Source: Cerrena zonata
Lineage: Eukaryota > Basidiomycota > Agaricomycetes > Polyporales > Cerrenaceae
Reading direction: 5' to 3'
Length of the DNA stretch: 64,000 nt
NCBI GenBank assembly: GCA_038087015.1
Contig: JASBNA010000019.1
Span: forward strand, 496,001-560,000
This document shows positions 11,039 to 20,943 of this stretch, in pieces. A program made the translations under genes and the position numbers. Position 1 is the first letter of the stretch. Every line of letters starts with the position of its first letter. Under the pieces are notes generated by a model, which searched no databases, had not been told where the DNA came from, and saw only the letters and a program-made list of their open reading frames with translations.

Positions 11039-11497
11039 AGCTATCACTTCTGAGTCAGATTTTTTGTAGTCAACACATATATTTGCCTCTAAGATGATGT
11101 ACCACAGATGAGTGACCGAGTCGCGACTGCGACTGCAGTCGCAGGTGAGAGCCAGTAACAATTTTGAGTGTGACTTTTTCAAGTGGTTTCCCAACGTGAG
11201 GGAGTGAATGGGATACGGTAATTAGTTGTGAGATTCTATCGTTCGCATTTTTGGGCGAGTTGACACATGTGACCCTCGACCTCACGAAATATAAAAGTTG
11301 CATTTGTTGCTCTAATATGGATTTCCAGCACGTACGAGTTGTTTTAGCCAACTTCGTGAAAATTTGAGAAAATGCCATTCCGAGCCTTTGTATAGACACC
11401 CATAGTACAGTACAACATATATAGACAAATATTGAAAAAAGAAAAAAAAAAGAAATCCCAGTCCCCGAGTCACTTCCATGCGATCCACAACACGCTA
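11039..11497. other. Right end zone of element 1, no gene
   Basis: No credible coding frame. It holds a short GACTGC/GCAGTC palindrome near 11,125-11,145, the last three hexamers of element 1 (11,120, 11,281, 11,353) and an A-rich run at 11,431-11,453. The transposon terminus probably lies here, but no inverted repeat can be matched to a left end outside the window. Confidence 0.4.
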
Positions 11498-11985
11498 TTG
11501 TCAAAGGAGTCCCCTGAGCATGATAGTCAATCACGGTCAAGAGACTCCCCTGACCTCAGGGGACTCCCTTGAGTACGTTTACTAACTGCACTACCACGAC
11601 CAAATGAACACGGTCAAAGGACTCCCCTGACCCCAGGGGACTCCCTTGAGCACGTTTACCTACCAGCCAAGTGAACGCAGTCAAAGGAGTCCCCCGACCC
11701 CAGGGGACTCACTTGAGCAAGATGGCCAAAGGAGTCCCCTGAGCACGATAATCAATCATGCTCAAAGGACTTCCCTGAGGTCAAAGGACTCCCCTGACCC
11801 CAGGGGACTCCTTTGAGCACGCCGACCTACCACACCACCACAACCAAATGAACGCGACCAAAGGAGTCCCCTAGCATACCATAATGCTCAAGGGACTCCC
11901 CTGACCCGTTCACAACGCGTTCTCGGTGGAGTCCCCGGGAGTCCCCTGAGCACGTTCGCAACACATTCTCGGGGGTTCACCCGGC
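11498..11985. repeat. Array of palindromic GGGGACTCC / GGAGTCCCC repeats
   Basis: Six or more imperfect copies of a unit built around CTCCCCTGACCCCAGGGG, with arms that pair as CTCAAAGGAGT and ACTCCTTTGAG. Copies are centred near 11,550, 11,630, 11,700, 11,800, 11,900 and 11,950, separated by a variable linker that often contains CCAAATGAACGC. The GC-rich hairpins contrast with the AT-rich element end on the left. The array stops just before the DDE transposase fragment, so it may be the subterminal repeat of that element, or a separate satellite. Confidence 0.7.
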
Positions 11986-12005
11986 CCTTCCCAAACGGGC
12001 AATAA

Positions 12006-12371
12006 GGACTGAAATGTGTGGATCCCAAGCAGCTGCAACAGGTCCTTGCCTTTGACCGGCAGCTCCTTTCATATCGCCAAACTGCTGAATGGGGCATGCG
12101 ATGTATACAAGGCTCATTTGGTCGATTACGCATCCCACTTGACATAGCTCACCAGGAATATCGAGGGGATATCATCGAGACATGTGCACGATTACATCAG
12201 GTTCGCACAAGATGTGTTGGTATTAATCAGATAGCTACTGTGTATGTACCTATTTGGCGTGAAGGAGATCAAAGAGATGTATGGGATGGGTTTGAGGACA
12301 TGCTTTTTAGTGAGCAAAGAAAGCGTGATCGTGTATCTGCTTTTCACATTATGCCAGAATTTACTGTATAA
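12006..12371 (+). pseudogene. C-terminal fragment of a DDE (Harbinger-type) transposase
   Basis: The frame is closed upstream by TAA at 12,003-12,005 and has no ATG. The remaining 120 or so residues match the end of the DDE endonuclease proteins common in Agaricomycetes: Ser-Tyr-Arg-Gln-Thr-Ala-Glu-Trp-Gly-Met-Arg, Gly-Ser-Phe-Gly-Arg-Leu-Arg, then Glu-Thr-Cys-Ala-Arg-Leu-His, and a Val-Gly-Ile-Asn-Gln-Ile tail ending in Arg-Asp-Arg-Val-Ser. The last catalytic acid may be the Glu of the Ala-Glu-Trp motif; the first two Asp and their exons are missing. Palindromic repeats occupy the place where they should be, so the gene was cut rather than hidden by introns. Confidence 0.75.
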
Positions 12372-12476
12372 TAAAATATCCTATCTTTCCAAGAAAAGCA
12401 AGAAGATCCAAGAAGAGGCGAGGGTTGCCATGAGACACAAAGTCAAGAAATCAAGAAATCATATTATTACCAGAGT

Positions 12477-14350
12477 CTATACCTCAACAGAGGTAGAGCG
12501 TTGAAAGGAGAATGTGGGACTCTCCAATAAAGGCCTCGAATGACGTTGCTGCAGCTCACATAACCCTATAGCAGCATCACGAACAGGAGTTATCACAACA
12601 GGCCCATGATGAGGAGTGGAGGACCGAGCACGGTTACGACGGTGTTGTTGAGGGCTTGGTGTGAGTGAATGACGCTCGACATGGATGCCAGGACTTCGAG
12701 AAGGGTCGTTGAAGAGATCATGAGCTTCAGCAGGTGTTGCAAAGTAGCGAGCTCGTCCACCGTCCCGATAGGTTACATCATATCGAGATTGCCGTCTAGA
12801 AGGAGTGATTGGTGAATGAGGGGTCTGTCGAAGATGGCGACGGTAGACTGGAGAGAAGTCTCGAGAGGGATGACGAGAGTATGGAGAATAACGGTGGCGA
12901 TCATGATGATCACGACCTTCGAAAGAGTGCATCATTTGCATCATTTCAAGACGCTGTTCAATCCGGTCAGCACGTCGTTCTGCTGCTTCGCGAGTACGTT
13001 CAGAAGCCATCAACTGATTCCGGACATCAGTAATGGTTGCATTAGCATCACGGATCTGGTCATTGAGGGCCATGATCTGTGTGCTTTGCAGTGCTCGCTC
13101 AGTACGAGAGGTTTCACGGGCTGCCTGAGCTGCAGGTGTAAAGTTTTGGGAGATCTGGGACAGAATTTCTAACCCAGCGCCGGCACCTCCACGCGGACGA
13201 CGAACAGAAGCACCAGCAGATGGGAGCTCCTGTTCAATCTTGACTGCACGTGCAACAGGTGGCTTTTGTGAGAGTGCAGAAGAAGTAGCAGGACGGCAGG
13301 ATTTACGAGGAGGACCATCCAACTCATCGCCGCTAGAGTCAGAGTCGGAGTCATCACTGGAGATGACATCGGCGATGTCTTCGTCATCAAGATCTCGGGT
13401 ACCGACTTTCTCTGAAATAAGCTGTTCAATCTCTTTTGCATAGAGAACATGAGGGGGACAGGTGGCTTTCCCAGTCGGCTTCGTTTCTTTGACAAGCTGC
13501 AAGCATATAAGTAAATGAAGACTAGAAAACAACCAGTTATCTTACCTGCTTGAACTTATTTTCAATTGCTTTATCCTTCCGTGTACCGACACCTACTTCC
13601 TCTGCCCAGCAACGATAACGTCCCCCAACAACCGCCCAGCCCTTCGCTCCAACTGGCAGTTCTTCATGGACAAACATAAGCATCTGATTGGTTTCTTCCG
13701 TGGTGTAATTGGTAGCACCACTTGCACGTCCTCGCTTGCGTTTGAGAGAGGGCAGTGGCTCGGGCTCGACAGCACGTCCTTTACCCTTGTCCTTTCGACG
13801 TGGTTTAGCGCTTCGACGAGCACCTGCAGTTTTGGAAGCAGGAGAGCGATGGCCAACTGTGACCATCTCTTCCTGATCAACAGGTGGAAGCGGGATGAGA
13901 GCGGGGTCGATTGGAGGTGAAGGTTGATGAGTAACATGAGACGGACCAGCCCCGGACAATAAAGTAGAGGGCTAATGTATGTAAGCATTAGCTTGAGACG
14001 GAGGAAGGGAAACAGTGGTAGATGAGTACATACCGGAGCTGGGAGGTTCTGATAGAAAGCGACTGGAGGATGGGTGTAAGTCTGTTTAAGTCAGTTGAAG
14101 TTCAAACAATGTATATATTGATTTGCTTACTGGGATCGGAGCACAACTAGCACCTGTCTCTCCAGTAGCAGTGGCCAGTGGTACGGGCTAAACAAATGAA
14201 TACAGAAATATACAAGCGGTGGAAAGGTTGGCTCACCGTTCCATGAGGCGTACGAGATGCCTCAGCATAGACCCACTGTCCATTGGGAACAGGATGAGCC
14301 CCAGCATTTGCCCAGGCAGTGTGATTGGAGGTGTTGGCAGGAGTTTGCAT
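12477..14350 (-). CDS. DUF6818 Myb/SANT-like DNA-binding protein
   Basis: Starts with ATG at 14,348-14,350 and continues over short Pro-rich exons (about 14,350-14,237, 14,188-14,131, 14,081-14,034, 13,971-13,541) to a large last exon (about 13,496-12,477). The conserved part straddles the last intron: Asn-Tyr-Thr-x-Glu-Glu, Leu-Pro-Val-Gly-x-Lys-Gly-Trp-x-x-Val, Lys-x-x-x-Lys-Phe-Lys-Gln, then Lys-x-Thr-Gly-Lys-x-x-Cys-Pro-Pro. This matches the DUF6818 trihelix/SANT-like domain. It is followed by an acidic Ser/Asp tract, a long coiled coil (about 13,130-12,930) rich in Arg and Glu, and a basic Ser/Arg/His tail. A basic patch before the domain (about 13,850-13,750) looks like a nuclear localisation signal. 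It is probably the DNA-binding partner of the adjacent broken DDE transposase. Confidence 0.72.
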
Positions 14351-15810
14351 TGCGAGGAAAGAACTGTGAGATTTAGAAGAGGGGTGTCGAAACTGGTAAG
14401 TCGAACAGAACGTCTCTTTATAGAGGTTATGTGTTACTCACGCTTCCTGAGCTATTGTCCTCTCCGTCCCCATTCATGGTTTAGACCACATTGTCTACGC
14501 CAATGGCCACAAATGTTCCTGCATTAAGTACGAGCGATATGAGAACTGCCTGAAATTTTATGAGAATGTAAGACGGAAAACCCCTACATGGAGGTTGCTT
14601 TCACCCCAACATGGTATAGCAAGACACTTACCTATGGTGAAACATCTCGCAGGTGAGGCGCAGCTCAACACCTTGACAACAAGGGAGTTAAGTCCAGTCC
14701 AAGTTGAGTAGCTGCCATGGTACCATTTGAAACGATCGGGATGTGGTGAATGGGCCATTGGATGTGTCAGAGAGCGCCAGGCGGCCGAGCATACAAGGAA
14801 TCCTGGTAGACGTCGATGAGGATTGAGCTCGGGAGTTGAGAGTTGAGTCAAGAATCGAGTAGAAAGCGGAGGATTCACATTGCACAAGCAACGCGCGTCG
14901 AAGTGGTCAGTCAGATCGGATCTCGGACTTTGAAAATCGAGTTTACAACCGAGTTTACATCTAGAAGAGGGGGGGTACCCCCCCTCCTAGATTCAAAGTT
15001 TACAACGAGCCTCTCAAATCCGATTCAACGGTACCGCTCAGCGGCACATCGGCCTACCAGCGTCTCAGGGCGTTTTCTACCACATTATGATTTAGAACAC
15101 GTTCTAAATGTCTACGGAAAGGCATCCAGTTAGTTATTATAAAGAACAAAATTTCACCTGTTGCGAGGAGACTTCCAGCTGCTGACATTGTAGCCTGTGG
15201 GCAAAGGTCTGAGTAAATCCTATATTATAGCTATGACAAAGGATACCAGAGCAGCAACATATATCAAGGTTTACATGTTTTTGAAATAAGATCGTGGTCA
15301 ATACATACGTTTCATGGCCGCCATACCAAATTATGTGATTAGTCATGAATGAGCACCATGTGGTGCTCCAAAGTTGAGAGCTCTCTGTCCGGTTTGCGCT
15401 GCTCTTTGGTGTACTCACCTACTATCGAGTACTCATGGATACACCAGGAAAATCCAGTGATCTACAGGTCAGATATTTTGGTCATTAGAGCTGTGTACTT
15501 CCGTCAGAAGCTGCGTCTTATTGTAGAGAATATTTGGGTGAATGATTGTACTTAGCTTGGTGTTTAGATGATGAAGGTCATTTTGTATTTCTGAGCGGCA
15601 GAATTCGGACTAGGGGTAACAATGATATTCAAACGGCATTTGCCGAATTTGATGTGCTCTTAGACGCATGGCCCGGGCACTCTTGCCACTGGTCAATCCT
15701 ACCATTGCTCGGGCTCGAGCCCTACCATTACTTACCATTTTACTATGACATCAATTCAATAGAACATAACAAATAACGAACTTCTCTGTGCTACTAATCC
15801 TCCCAGTCGA
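14351..15810. other. Long spacer with a foldback sequence
   Basis: Nearly 1.5 kb between the DUF6818 gene and the NTO1-like gene. No coding frame convinces. The notable content is an imperfect foldback at about 14,910-15,035. The rest is likely transposon remnant plus the promoter of the gene at 15,811. Confidence 0.4.
14910..15035. repeat. Imperfect inverted repeat with a 30-bp palindromic centre
   Basis: The centre at 14,961-14,990 reads CTAG, a purine-rich G run, GGTACC, a C run and CTAG, almost a perfect palindrome. Both arms continue outward with related words (GATCGGAT and ATCCGATT, ACTTTGA and TCAAAGT, GTTTACAAC on both sides). This looks like a small MITE or the fused ends of a deleted transposon. 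Confidence 0.55.
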
Positions 15811-18800
15811 ATGGCACGAGGTGTCACTACCCCTGCCCCTATGCAGCTACCTAAAGTTTCTTTTGTCAAGGTTCAAGACGATGTCCTCAATCAACCTACT
15901 GGTGTTCATGACCAACAAGCTCGCTCGTATGGCTGTACGTCCTCTCATACATCAAATGAAAGCCATGTAAGAGTAACGGTTTCTCAGACAACGATAGCAG
16001 TGACTTTGTCAGACCCGATCACTACATTCGTTACATAGGTGTGCCAATGTTTTGGAATGGTATTACCCCAATGGTCCTGACAGGAAGCATTGTGTCTGCC
16101 AGAACCGCTTGAAAGCGAGTTGCTTGTACAAGTCGAGTATGACATGGACGAACAAGGTATGTGATCCCCTATCCCAGAGAGTTGTGGTACTAAATCACCC
16201 GTTGTTACTATAAGATCAGGAATGGCTCGACACTGTCAACTTGGAACGTAAGAAGGAGCAAATTGGAACAGTCTCTTATGAGACCTTCGAGATAATCATG
16301 GATCGTTTGGAGAAGGAGTGGTTTGACCTCGTGAGTAACTCAGTGCTTGTTCTTTAAACCCATGAGTAACAGCATTGTAGACGAAGAACATACCGAAACC
16401 TGATTTAGCCTTGCCCTCAGAAGACTCAACCTGCGCTATCTGCGATGACTCTGAAGGAGAGAACACGAACGCGATCGTCTTTTGTGATGGATGTAATTTA
16501 GCTGTACATCAAGGTACGCCACAAAGCTCGTGCTCTCAGCGACGCTTCAAACTAACTATCGAATAGACTGTTATGGTGTACCATATATTCCCGAAGGACA
16601 GTGGCTTTGTCGAAAGTGTACAGTATCACCCGAGAATCCAGTGGTAAGTGTTCCGTTCAACACTCAACGTCATTACACTCACGTACGATTCTCGTACAAA
16701 GTCATGTAGTTTATGCCCTAACGAGGGCGGTGCTTTCAAACAAACCACCGATGGCGAATGGTGTCATCTACTTTGTGCAATATGGGTCCCCGAAACCCGG
16801 GTGGCGAACGATGTATTTATGGAACCCATTACTGGTATCGACCGGATCTCGAAATCTCGTTGGAAACTTGTACGCCTTTCTCTCAAAATCAATGATGCTA
16901 TGGCCCTAACAGATTGTTCAGAAGTGTTCAATATGTGACGTACGAGAAGGAGCGTGTATACAATGCAATAAACCATCATGTTTCCTCGCCTTCCACGCTA
17001 CATGTGCTCGAAAAGAGAGGCTTTTGATGCCTATGAAATCCTCACAGGGTTCTGAGGCACCCTCCCTTGCTGCCTATTGTGAGCGACATCTTCCGGTGAG
17101 TAACCCTTAGCATTTCACAAGTACCCTCCGTCCTGAAGCGATCACAGAAAGAACAAGCAGATGCGCGCGAAGCAGCTCTCAAGGCCGAACGTAATACAAG
17201 CAATGACCACGATTCTGACAGCGAACATACTGTCGTCGCCAGTCCCAAATCTTCTAAGACGGCCCGCGCGTATGCCAAGACATATAAACCTGGTCCCCCG
17301 TTAGTTCCACATATCATCGTTCAACGGCTACTGCAGTACATTGCCAGAATTCCCCTTCGACAGAAGGACAAGTTTGTACTGATGGTCTGTCGTTATTGGA
17401 GTCTGAAGAGAGAAGCGAGGAGAGGGGCGCCGTTGTTGAAGAGGTTACATCTCGAACCATGGACAATGAACTCAAGTAGTCGGCAGCAAAGTGATGAGCA
17501 CAAGGAGATTAAGATCCAGGTATGTTGCCCTTTGTATTCATGAAACCCGCTCCTAACCACAATCTTTCAGCTGATGAAACGATTGAGGGATGACCTCGAC
17601 CGTGTTCGAACGCTAGCTACGCTTTGCTTCACACGCGAGAAGCAGAAACTTAATCAGTCGATTACTGTGCGAGATGTTTTATCTGATGTTGTTTACCCAC
17701 ATGCATATGCGCTCAGGAATGCGTACGAGAGGATTACCATGTAAGTCGATTCTTTCTATCACACAGTGCGGCCCTCAGATCCTATATAGGACCGACCGGA
17801 ATGATTATTTCAAGAGTCCTGTGTCTAAGGTAGATGTCCCCGATTACTACGACATCATTCAACGCCCTATGTGTTGGAGTATGATCGAAAACAAGCTTGA
17901 CCAGCACGAATATTGGGATCTTGAAGATTTCAAGGTAAGCTTCGGCATGTACTCTGCGTCAACTGTCTAAATCATAGCCGATTCTCTAGCGCGATATAAA
18001 GCAGGTCGTTCGGAATGCCATGACGTACAATAAACCAGGGACAGCATACTATAAGACAGCGCAGAACATCAACAACAAGGTCGATGGTATCTTTGCCGAT
18101 CTTGATAAATACGTCCAAGAACATACAGAGATCAGCTCGACACTTTCCAAAGACAGCCTTCTGGCTCTCTTCCCTCCTCTTTGCAATCTCGAGCCTCCGC
18201 TCCCGTTGCTCGAACTGCTGGCAAATGAACATCCTATCAACGAAGAAATGGAGCTTGTGTTGTCTGCTCCCCCGCTCGAGTCACTATTCACATTCGAATT
18301 CCCGGTATTCAAACCACCACCTGTGAATGAACCCGAGCCCCAGCATGCACCGTCTAAGTCGAAGAAAACGAAATCCAAGTCGAAGAAACAGAAGGACAAG
18401 GATCTCGATTCAAGTCCTGGATTCCGTGCACCCGCTCGGAATCGCCCAAGTGCTACGCAACTTCTGAACGAAGACGAGGCTGTTGCTGGGCCTAGCACCA
18501 TTCCTGAGACACAGGTATCTGTATCTGAGCCGGTTGGTGAAGAAGACATACATGAAGACCCGACTGTGACGAAGACAAGCAAGAAACCGAGACGTGCACC
18601 TCTTGCTCAGCCGGGTCAAGAACCGCCCCATGTCGTGGAAGATGTGGACAAGCAGGATTTGTTCAAAATGTTCAATCAAGGATGGGTATTGTCTGCCGGG
18701 CATAAAAGGGGTGGCCGGGTGCCTGTTGAAAGAGGTCCTGTGCCGCCGCCTAAGAAACGTCAACGGGTCGTCGGTATGTTCTTTTTTCTTTCGTCATGTC

Positions 18801-20260
18801 GTTCGAATCTCTAACACAATATTTATTGTAGAACGCGAGAAGTCACATTTGTCGACTCTGAGTACTTCTATTGCGGAGAATGACACACTCAGAACTCGAT
18901 CTCGCTCACCAGGTGCTGATGGATCAATGCGTTTATCGCCTTTACCTATTTCTGAACATCAGTCTTCCCCACAACCCGTTGTTCAAGACTCGAAGCCGGA
19001 TCCTGAACCAGAGCCTGAAGCTGACCCCGCTTCGGAGCCTGTGCCAGTGAAATCTCAAGAAGAGGAGACTGTCATGAGTATCGACGACCATCATCAAGAA
19101 TATCCCGAAGTCGAATCTTCGAACTCGAGCTCTTCACTTTCTCAGCCGTCTACGGGATCCCAAGCGGTTTCAGAGCATCCCAACGAGGCTGTACAAGAAG
19201 ATACAACTACCGTCGATGATCACCCACCGGAAGAGACAGCTGAAGTGTCTCAACCCCAGAATATGGCAGGGAAGAAGGAAGAAGAGGAGGAGGAAGAAGA
19301 TACCGGTCCACCTAGGATCATCATTATCGAAGAGCTGGACACTCCTGCGACTCGTCGAGAAAAGAATATACGTAAGAAAGCGGAAAGGGAGAGAGCAAAG
19401 GCAGCCGCGAGAGCGACCGAGTTTGCGCAAGCGCAACTTCGTGCTGATCCCGAACCGATTGCTGGTCCCTCACATTCAAGTCAACCATCATGGGATGCCG
19501 ATTCAGAACTGAGCTCTCTTAGTGGGCTGAGCGATGAAGAAGAGGAAGCTTCCCAAGAACTGCCTGCCAAGATAGATCCTCAGCCATCGACATCGCCAGC
19601 CGTCATCAACCTAGGGCCAGGTGAGAAGTTGCAGGAAGGGACACTTGGTACGCTGTCGTTCATTCATCGCCGGTTTATCGATTTCCTTTACTCACCGGTA
19701 CACAATATTCTTATTCAGTTTGGGCGAAGTGCAGTACGTGGTTATATTTGTTACTATCCATTCTTGAGCAAATATTCACCATCCACCGCAGAGGGTAACC
19801 CGTGGTGGCCGGCCGTTGTATTTGATAGAGATAGCGATGAGGTTGACCCGGAGCTACTTGAACACCCACTGTCGAAAGCAGATCAACACCATCTAGTCCG
19901 GTTCTTCGACTCGAAGAGAAGCTGGTAAGCCATTGTTGATATACGACAGTATTGGTTTCTAAGCACTGCTGCGTTGACAGGGATTGGCTGCCGCCAGACA
20001 AATTACTACTTCTTCACGAAGACAAAGGTAAGCCGAGTTTTCATATTTCCTCGCATACTGCACCTAAGATGTTCCCATGTAGTGTTGGATGAGGACATGT
20101 TGGCCGCAAAGTCGAAACGTCAGACATGGAAAGTTTACAAAAAGCGAGCTCAAGTTCGGCAGGGCTATAAGTACGTAGAAGGATCGTTCACTAGATCCTG
20201 TTCCAACTAATGTCTACGGATTTTAGGGAGGCAATTGCTGAGATGGAGACGTCCTCGTAA
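15811..20260 (+). CDS. NTO1/BRPF-type scaffold of a MYST histone acetyltransferase complex
   Basis: In yeast Nto1 is part of NuA3 and animal BRPF1 of the MOZ/MORF complexes; both bind histone tails. Domain order over more than ten exons: an EPL1-like N-terminal stretch ending about 16,420; a PHD finger (16,430-16,640, Cys-Ala-Ile-Cys-Asp, Phe-Cys-Asp-Gly-Cys-Asn, Gln-Trp-Leu-Cys-Arg-Lys-Cys); an extended PHD with Cys-x2-Cys, His-x2-Cys and a Cys-rich second half (16,700-17,095); a bromodomain (17,640-18,090, Val-Pro-Asp-Tyr-Tyr and Tyr-Asn-Lys-Pro); a long basic and acidic disordered region; and a PWWP domain. The PWWP core is split by introns: splicing the 16-17-nt exon at about 19,721-19,737 between its neighbours gives Val-Trp-Ala-Lys, then Gly-Asn-Pro-Trp-Trp-Pro. 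TAA ends at 20,260. Unlike yeast Nto1 it keeps bromodomain and PWWP, as BRPF proteins do. Confidence 0.9.
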
Positions 20261-20943
20261 TGCACTGTTTCATCAACTGTAACTTATTCCGTCTGTATCA
20301 TACTAACTGCCTTTCATACGACTCGTATTCCGAAGTGACGTTCAACATCACCTAGTCACTCGAGCCAAAACACAATAACTATTTTGCCTCTAGATTCGAA
20401 ACCACTCTGACTATGACCCTCGTTATGCACCAAAATCGTTGAATAGAATTTTCTCAAGCTCCTAGACTCAGACACTGTGAACTGAATGCTTCCTATAAGG
20501 AAGAGGTATGGCTACTACTGCAGGTATTTTGTCTGGCCGATGTTGAGTCTTGACATGATCCCCATTTGTAAGGTCCGATAGTACGAAATGTTATTTGGCA
20601 TTGTTTGTCCATGTGTATCTAAGTTCGGAAGTCCTGTCAGCACCTACTGGACTCTACCCTCATGTCTCTAGATTTACTCAGCTGTGATTATCGACAACTC
20701 CCCACTTTATAATATGCCAGTGTATACTCTAAGACGTTCGGCCAGGCACACGTACTACTAACAAGTCGTGGGGTCGCAGCGGAGAAACCTCGGCGCGCAT
20801 GATGTCCACCTGTACGGCAAGCATCTGTCGCCGGTGTAGACTGAGTGGAGTCGACGAGTCTCAGTATTAAAATCGTAGAAAAGGGAGGAGCCCTCTTAGG
20901 ACGTCTTGACTCTCACTACGGCATTTACGCTCTCGTTTGTCAA
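20261..20943. other. Intergenic region between NTO1-like gene and MFS transporter
   Basis: No coding frame. It should contain the 3' end of the NTO1-like transcript and the promoter of the transporter. The in-frame extension upstream of 20,944 begins only with GTG, so it was not taken as coding. Confidence 0.4.

Larger units (their letters stand above)
24..11358. repeat. Dispersed TCRYGA-type palindromic hexamer (TCGCGA, TCACGA, TCGTGA)
   Basis: A hand count gives about 50 occurrences: roughly 16 TCGCGA, 18 TCACGA and 16 TCGTGA. Three hexamers in 11.4 kb of balanced sequence should occur about 8 times by chance. The sites lie in exons, introns and spacers of both strands, often as ACTCACGA, CTCGCGAG or ACATCGCGA. 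The same scan gives about 9 in element 2 (11.3 kb) and about one in the 4.5-kb NTO1 gene. TCACGA and TCGTGA are what one C-to-T change at the central CpG of TCGCGA would leave on either strand. Confidence 0.8.
1..11360. mobile_element. KDZ-type DNA transposon with TET/JBP gene (element 1, left end outside window)
   Basis: The unit is defined by a KDZ transposase (5448-9342), an adjacent TET/JBP-like dioxygenase (4051-5395), a divergent accessory gene (658-3753), two tandem small genes (9492-11038) and the 3' end of another gene at the window edge. All of it shares a dense scatter of TCGCGA/TCACGA/TCGTGA hexamers, the last near 11,353, after which the density falls to background; I use that drop as the approximate right border. 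No terminal inverted repeat or target-site duplication could be identified because the left end is not in the window. Association of TET/JBP genes with KDZ transposons is established for basidiomycetes. Reading frames look intact, so the element may be young. Confidence 0.75.
12006..14350. mobile_element. Remnant of a two-gene PIF/Harbinger-like transposon
   Basis: A C-terminal DDE transposase fragment (plus) and a Myb/SANT-like DUF6818 gene (minus) lie tail to tail about 105 bp apart. PIF/Harbinger elements are known to pair a DDE nuclease gene with a Myb/SANT DNA-binding gene. The transposase lacks its 5' two-thirds. Terminal repeats were not found. Assignment to one element is inference from the gene pair. 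Confidence 0.45.
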
